Origin: Halobacillus dabanensis
GTDB taxonomy: Bacteria; Bacillota; Bacilli; Bacillales; Halobacillaceae
Length of the DNA: 64,000 nucleotides
NCBI RefSeq assembly: GCF_900114165.1
Contig: NZ_FOSB01000008.1
Location: 1 to 64,000, forward strand
Reading direction: 5' to 3'
The translations under genes and the position numbers were made by a program. Under the pieces are notes generated by a model. That model did no database searches. It had not been told where the DNA came from and was given only the letters and a program-made list of their open reading frames with translations. Shown here piece by piece: positions 60,417 to 64,000 of the stretch (its first letter is position 1; each line of letters starts with the position of its first letter).

Positions 60417-60506
60417 GAATTTTCCCTCCTTCGTCCGTATAATAAATGGATGTAATGGTATAATTTCCGTTTTTCTGTTTTTCAAAACAAAGATACAGGA
60501 AAAACT

Positions 60507-60535
60507 TTGTCCAACTGCTCTGGTTCTTTTATAAT
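60507..60535 (+). promoter_or_regulatory. fabZ promoter
   Basis: TTGTCC (60507-60512), 17 bases, TATAAT (60530-60535), 30 bases before the fabZ start. The very short leader leaves little room for other control. Confidence 0.75.
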
Positions 60536-60565
60536 AAGACCATGAAACACGAAAGGAGCTTAATC

Positions 60566-60988
60566 ATGCTAGACATACAACAAATCAAAGAAATTATTCC
60601 ACACCGTTACCCATTTTTATTGATTGACCAAGTAGAAGAAATTGTAGAAGGGGAGCGTGCTGTTGGATATAAAAACGTGACAGCGAATGAACCATTTTTC
60701 CAAGGGCACTTTCCGGATTATCCAGTTATGCCAGGAGTTTTGATTACGGAAGCGATGGCCCAGATGGGAGCCGTTGCTATGTTGAAAAAAGAAGAGAACC
60801 AGGGGAAACTTGCCTTCTTTACAGGAATTGATAAGTGCCGCTTCAAACGTCAGGTGAAACCAGGAGATCGATTGAAACTCGAAGTAGAAATCGTTCGCCT
60901 GAAAGGGCCTGTTGGAAAAGGGAAAGCGACTGCATCTGTAGATGGCGAAGTCGCGTGTGAAGCAGAAATTATGTTCGCCCTAAAATAG
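60566..60988 (+). CDS. fabZ: 3-hydroxyacyl-ACP dehydratase
   Basis: Dehydrates 3-hydroxyacyl-ACP in type II fatty acid synthesis. The 140-residue hot-dog-fold protein has catalytic His48 in [14 protein letters not shown] and Glu62 in [15 protein letters not shown] 60566 follows AAAGGAG; a longer frame from 60542 is not needed. It corresponds to ywpB of B. subtilis. Single-gene unit with its own promoter and terminator. Confidence 0.96.
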   Translation: MLDIQQIKEIIPHRYPFLLIDQVEEIVEGERAVGYKNVTANEPFFQGHFPDYPVMPGVLITEAMAQMGAVAMLKKEENQGKLAFFTGIDKCRFKRQVKPGDRLKLEVEIVRLKGPVGKGKATASVDGEVACEAEIMFALK

Positions 60989-61034
60989 TATAAAAAGAAC
61001 CCGGCCAACCGCCGGGTTCTTTTTATACTATTTT
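60986..61034. terminator. fabZ terminator with very long stem
   Basis: TAGTATAAAAAGAACCCGG (60986-61004) pairs with CCGGGTTCTTTTTATACTA (61012-61030), a 19-bp perfect stem that includes the fabZ stop codon. It can work on both strands. Confidence 0.93.
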
Positions 61035-61045
61035 CTTCACCTACC

Positions 61046-61522
61046 TGCCAGTATTCCTGAAGACTTGATTTCGAGATATTGGGGGGGTTTAGGGTCGTGG
61101 GGGAAGGGCTCGCTTTCCTGCGGGGGAACTGGCAAGCCTCTTCAGGCTATGCCTTCCGGGGTCTCGCCTCGCTCCTTCTCCCGCGGGAGTCTCCCCCTTC
61201 CCCCACGACCCTTGCCTTAAGAGTTTCTCGAAATCATTTCCGTGAGAACCTGTCCTATTTGGGTGGAGAATCAGGACTTCATGCCTTTGCTATAGAATTT
61301 CCAGTCGTCAAAGTTCCTATTTTTAAAAGATAGTTTCGAGAGTATTTTACCGTATGGTGCCTGGGAAACAGGGAGACTCCCGCGGGAATGGTTTGGCTAG
61401 CGAGACCCCGCAGAGCTTTTAGCTCGAGGAGGCTTGCCGCCATCCCCGCGGAAAGCGAGTAGCTTCCAAGCCCCCATCCGCACCACACAAAAGTCTCGAA
61501 AATGTGTCTTCAAGAATAGGGA
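61046..61522 (+). repeat. Composite fold-back repeat, complete copy
   Basis: Left end TGCCAGTATTCCTGAAGACT. The first core has perfect 17-bp inverted ends GGGTCGTGGGGGAAGGG and CCCTTCCCCCACGACCC (about 61091-61212). A middle segment with TGCTATAGAATTTCC follows. The second, inverted core (about 61355-61480) contains GGGAGACTCCCGCGGGAA and GCGGAAAGCGAGTAGC. The right end is TCTCGAAAATGTGTCTTC to 61522. It fills most of the gap between fabZ and the acidic lipoprotein. Confidence 0.85.
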
Positions 61523-61639
61523 ACATTAGTGGAGGATGGGATAAAAAGAAAGTAAAAAAGAAAATGATGATAATATGGATGAATTTCCTCAAAATGGACA
61601 AACTAGATTTCGTAATCATCAAAAAAGGAGGAATCACCA

Positions 61640-61936
61640 ATGAAAGCATTACTATTGAAACTGTTGGTCGCATTCTTTGCTGTGTCATTGCTAGGAGCAT
61701 GTGCTGGTGAAGAAGAGCCAGCGGAAGAAGAAAACAATACGGAAGAACAGGAAAACACAGGAGAACAGGATCAAATGGACGAAGGTAACCCTGATGAAGG
61801 AAACGGAGAAACAAATGAAAATAAGGAAGAAAAAGAACAAGACGATATGACTGATGGTGAAAATGGTGAGAACGGTGGTAATGGAGACGGCATGACAGAT
61901 GACGGTGCCACAGAAGACGAAGAAGGTAATCAATAA
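61640..61936 (+). CDS. Extremely acidic lipoprotein
   Basis: Unrecognised. 98 residues: a signal peptide with lipobox LLGAC (lipid-bearing Cys21), then a mature part made almost only of Glu, Asp, Asn, Gln and Gly, with no aromatic residue and no likely fold. Such acidic tails hold water and cations in high salt, so it may be a surface polyelectrolyte; this is inference. ATG 61640 follows AAAAGGAGGA. It ends at a terminator shared with the converging small gene. Confidence 0.75.
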   Translation: MKALLLKLLVAFFAVSLLGACAGEEEPAEEENNTEEQENTGEQDQMDEGNPDEGNGETNENKEEKEQDDMTDGENGENGGNGDGMTDDGATEDEEGNQ

Positions 61937-61938
61937 AT

Positions 61939-61967
61939 AAAAGCCGCTCCTTCAGCGGCTTTTTTTC
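61939..61967. terminator. Terminator of the acidic lipoprotein gene
   Basis: AGCCGCT and AGCGGCT around a 5-base loop, followed by seven T. The stem also contains the stop of the converging frame on the - strand. Confidence 0.85.
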
Positions 61968-62111
61968 ATGGACAGAAACGTGGAAATGACCAGCATACAT
62001 ATGCCGCCAATAGTAAAAGTCGGCACGAGGAAATGGGATGAGAAAAAGCCCTATTCCTGTCATGAACATAGTAAAGCCGGTGAACGCTAATAGCTTTTCG
62101 CTACCCATCAT
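61952..62111 (-). pseudogene. Small two-helix membrane protein with a one-base frameshift
   Basis: From ATG 62111, with GAGAGGA seven bases upstream, the frame reads MMGSEKLLAFTGFTMFMTGIGLFLIPF and then loses sense. If one C of the TTTCC that follows is dropped, it continues LVPTFTIGGICMLVISTFLS and ends MKKSR at a TGA (61954-61952) inside the terminator stem. The joined product would be 52 residues with two transmembrane helices. The good RBS and the regained hydrophobic helix argue for a real gene with an extra base (mutation or sequencing error). Family unknown. Confidence 0.55.
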
Positions 62112-62174
62112 ATCATTCCTCTCCAATGAGAGAGACAGTGGTAAGGTAGCCACTGTCTCGTTGTTAACAAAAGT

Positions 62175-62354
62175 TTACCCTTTTACATCGATTCGGTTCC
62201 CGAGGTTTGGGTGAGGTGCAGATTGTTCAAGCATTTCCACCATTTGGTTTCCTTGTTGTTCCGCTTCCCCTTTCACTTTGTCCATCATTGCTAATCTGGA
62301 CTGTTGTTTCAGTTGTGTGGTACTCATAGCCATGGAGATTGCAGCAATATCCAT
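62175..62354 (-). CDS. yjfB: YjfB-family protein (putative motility protein)
   Basis: A 59-residue protein beginning MDIAAISMAMSTTQLKQQSRLAMMDKVKG and ending SAPHPNLGNRIDVKG, which fits the YjfB family; B. subtilis yjfB belongs to the sigma-D motility regulon. The function is unknown. ATG 62354 (minus) follows AAGGAGGGATAGG at ideal spacing. I could not find a convincing sigma-D promoter. Alternative hairpins lie in its upstream leader at 62388-62437. Confidence 0.85.
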   Translation of the reverse strand: MDIAAISMAMSTTQLKQQSRLAMMDKVKGEAEQQGNQMVEMLEQSAPHPNLGNRIDVKG

Positions 62355-62387
62355 CCTATCCCTCCTTCCCTTATACCATCGGATCAG

Positions 62388-62437
62388 GTCCGTAAAAACT
62401 CAAGCAAGAATACGGACTCGCTTTTTCTTAGTCCGTA
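62388..62437 (-). promoter_or_regulatory. Mutually exclusive hairpins upstream of yjfB
   Basis: On + coordinates GTCCGTA (62388-62394), TACGGACT (62411-62418) and AGTCCGTA (62430-62437). The middle segment can pair with either outer one, perfectly. This lies 34 to 83 bases upstream of the yjfB start. It could switch a leader or be a terminator for a transcript coming from the right; no long T-run follows on the - strand. Confidence 0.45.
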
Positions 62438-62562
62438 TCTTTGAAATCCTTTGGAAAACGCACGAATGTTATGTAAAATGGAATTAGTAATATTCATGCA
62501 AACTTGGTAAAACAGAAGTTTTCCGGTTTCGATTGTGTGGAATAAGCGAATAGAGGTGATTA

Positions 62563-63186
62563 ATGATGAAATACAGGACGTCGAACGACTTGAAAGATTT
62601 GATTCTGGAAGATTATGAAAAAGTGGTCAATAGTATACCACTCGAAAAATTGGACGTGTATTTATATCTTCATACGGTCTTTCAAGACACTTATGTTCCC
62701 GATGACACGTTGTATCAATTCATTTTCCGTCACTTTTTCCGTTTGGATAACCCGAGTCTGACGAAGGAATTTGAAACTTATTACTTCAAGGTAATGGAAG
62801 AGCAGCGTGGATATGATCGTCCAAACATAGTACAAATCACAAAGAATTTGTACGAAGTGAAGAACCATAAGGGAAATCATACGATGCAATTCCCTCTTGC
62901 AGCTGCGATGCTGCATACAATGAATCCAAGCTTTCCTTCGTATGATAGTGATATTGTTAAAGCGTTTGATTATTCATCTACTTATCACTTATCCGGTTTT
63001 GATAAGAAGATGAAACGGTATATTGGACAATATCAGCATACGTTCAAAACTTATGAAGAGCTATTGGAAGATGAGGCGCTAGAGCCGGTTTTCAATCATT
63101 TTGATGAACGATTCCCAGGCTATGAGCTCCCTAAAGTCAAAAAGCTGGACTTAATTGTCGCGCAGTTGGGAAATAATTTGCAATAA
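62563..63186 (+). CDS. Hypothetical protein, 207 residues
   Basis: Unrecognised. A soluble, charged protein with no signal or membrane segment, rich in Tyr, Phe and His (LDVYLYLHTVFQDTYVP, TLYQFIFRHFFRLDN, and DRPNIVQITKNLYEVKN). No cysteines or P-loop are seen. ATG 62563 or 62566, behind AGAGGTG. It is a single-gene unit with its own strong terminator, next to yjfB. Confidence 0.75.
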   Translation: MMKYRTSNDLKDLILEDYEKVVNSIPLEKLDVYLYLHTVFQDTYVPDDTLYQFIFRHFFRLDNPSLTKEFETYYFKVMEEQRGYDRPNIVQITKNLYEVKNHKGNHTMQFPLAAAMLHTMNPSFPSYDSDIVKAFDYSSTYHLSGFDKKMKRYIGQYQHTFKTYEELLEDEALEPVFNHFDERFPGYELPKVKKLDLIVAQLGNNLQ

Positions 63187-63194
63187 TAGAGATA

Positions 63195-63226
63195 ACTGAA
63201 CCTCTCGTTGAGGTTCAGTTTTTTTG
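63195..63226 (+). terminator. Terminator of the 207-residue gene
   Basis: ACTGAACCTC (63195-63204) and GAGGTTCAGT (63210-63219), 10-bp perfect stem, 5-base loop, T-run. Confidence 0.92.
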
Positions 63227-63444
63227 TTGCTAAGAATGCCGACTTTCCCCTGCGTGAATTATGTGAATCCTCGCCGGCACTAAAGGAAAATCAAGACAAT
63301 TTATAGGTTTTGTGCCGGTGTGGTTCTATATTTTTCTGTATAGGAAGTCCGTCATCTTACATAAAATGTCATAATTTTGTCGTTTTCATCTGAATACAAC
63401 AAGTTGCATTACATTTTGCAGTTTAGTAACATTAATCATAATTG

Positions 63445-63458
63445 TGACTACATAGTCA
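63445..63458. promoter_or_regulatory. Palindrome upstream of the efflux adaptor gene
   Basis: TGACTA-CA-TAGTCA is a perfect 6-2-6 palindrome in the AT-rich region before the adaptor gene, and could be the operator of a TetR- or MarR-type repressor. Near it, TTGCAT-17-TAACAT (about 63402-63430) is a possible promoter. A CCGGCAC/GTGCCGG hairpin with a long loop lies at about 63274-63318. No gene is seen in 63227-63576. Confidence 0.35.
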
Positions 63459-63576
63459 GAACGAAGAGAAAGCCATACTATTATCCGTATTTCATCCTGA
63501 TTATAGGAAAAAATAGAGCAAGGAATAGAGACACGTGGAGGAAATGAGAGAGTCTTATATGGAGAGGAAGTATTGA

Positions 63577-64000
63577 ATGAAACGGTTGTCCATATTAGTG
63601 TTTTTACTCTTCTTTGTAACCGCTTGTATGCAGGACGAAGCAAGTGAAGAAGTAGAGGAACGAATCACACCCGTGAATGTGGAATCTGTAAAGAAAGAGG
63701 ATTTTGTCATTGAACGGAAAATTGTGGCTCGTGCGACATCAGCAGAAGCTTCTCCGGTCATTTCAGAAACACCAGGCGAATTAATTACATTGAATGTAGC
63801 GAAAGGCGACCGGGTCGAAGAAGGTGAAACTCTTGCTGTTGTCAGTCCAGGAGGAAATGCGGAAGATCAAATCGAACTTCAGCAAATTGCAGTACGTCAG
63901 GCGGAAAAACAGCTTGAAAATGCCCAAATATCTGAAGATCAGGCAGCACAAGGCGTAGAAAGTGCCAAAGAGCAGGTGGAGTTAGCGAAGCAAGCTTCTC
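63577..64000 (+). CDS. Efflux periplasmic-adaptor-type lipoprotein, N-terminal part
   Basis: Starts at ATG 63577 (GGAGAGGAAG upstream) and runs off the right edge after 141 codons. A signal peptide ends in lipobox FVTAC (Cys17). Then comes the lipoyl/barrel-sandwich part of an HlyD/RND membrane-fusion protein (VISETPGELITLNVAKGDRVEEGETLAVV) and the start of a long coiled-coil hairpin (QLENAQISEDQAAQGVESAKEQVELAKQ). In Gram-positives such adaptors work with an RND or ABC (MacB-like) exporter, which should lie just beyond the window. Confidence 0.88.
   Translation, partial: MKRLSILVFLLFFVTACMQDEASEEVEERITPVNVESVKKEDFVIERKIVARATSAEASPVISETPGELITLNVAKGDRVEEGETLAVVSPGGNAEDQIELQQIAVRQAEKQLENAQISEDQAAQGVESAKEQVELAKQAS

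Noticed and set aside
61419-62153. 244-residue open frame on the - strand
   Set aside because: Only its first part (62111 inward) is gene-like; the rest is antisense to the acidic lipoprotein gene and the repeat, giving low-complexity His/Leu-rich sequence.

Overview
The window is a chromosomal segment of a Gram-positive, endospore-forming, flagellated member of the Bacillaceae. Gene order runs fadF, rpoE, pyrG, spo0F, fbaA, tal, murAB, rho, rpmE, tdk, prfA, prmC, spoIIR, ywlC, mntP, ywlE, rpiB, ywlG, glyA, upp, atp operon, ywzB, ywmB, murAA, spoIID, spoIIQ, spoIIID, mbl, flhO, flhP, fabZ. This matches the corresponding part of the Bacillus subtilis chromosome. Acidic proteins (a very acidic lipoprotein, acidic tails on RpoE and SpoIIQ) suggest a moderately halophilic relative such as Halobacillus. 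That genus-level guess is inference. Almost every gene lies on the + strand.

Layout: (1) 1-1.2 kb is the tail of an IS1182-type transposase, a degenerate fold-back repeat and a small XapX membrane protein. (2) 1.2-14.8 kb holds a cardiolipin synthase divergent from the beta-oxidation electron-transfer protein FadF, two tandem ~185 bp repeats, then a seven-gene operon: thiolase, 3-hydroxybutyryl-CoA dehydrogenase, two acyl-CoA dehydrogenases (the first frameshifted), MeaB GTPase, TetR regulator and fused isobutyryl-CoA mutase IcmF. A perfect CcpA (cre) box precedes it. (3) 14.8-29 kb carries RNA polymerase delta, CTP synthase with a recognisable CTP-sensing attenuator, Spo0F, central carbon, cell wall, Rho, L31, Tdk, RF1 and PrmC genes. 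(4) 29-38 kb carries SpoIIR, a cluster of DnaA boxes, the tRNA t6A enzyme YwlC, MntP, arginine phosphatase YwlE, RpiB, YwlG, GlyA, Upp and MnaA. (5) 38.5-48.3 kb carries a Vpr-like S8 protease and the complete ATP synthase operon (atpZIBEFHAGDC). (6) 48.5-57.5 kb carries MurAA and the sporulation, cell shape and flagellar genes. (7) 57.5-64 kb is more lineage-specific: a flavin monooxygenase/methyltransferase pair, FabZ, small membrane proteins, YjfB, and the start of an efflux adaptor.

The most interesting non-coding material is a family of composite fold-back repeats, about 0.5 kb each, in at least four fairly complete copies plus several remnants, always between genes. Each half ends in long inverted arms that differ between copies yet stay self-complementary. 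Other regulatory structures include a DnaA-box cluster upstream of ywlC, a possible attenuator upstream of tdk, hairpins over the ribosome binding sites of spoIIR and its neighbour, and alternative hairpins upstream of yjfB. Three genes carry apparent single-base frameshifts. Two of these lie in A-runs, so they could be sequencing errors, decay, or transcriptional slippage. I found no rRNA, tRNA or CRISPR array.
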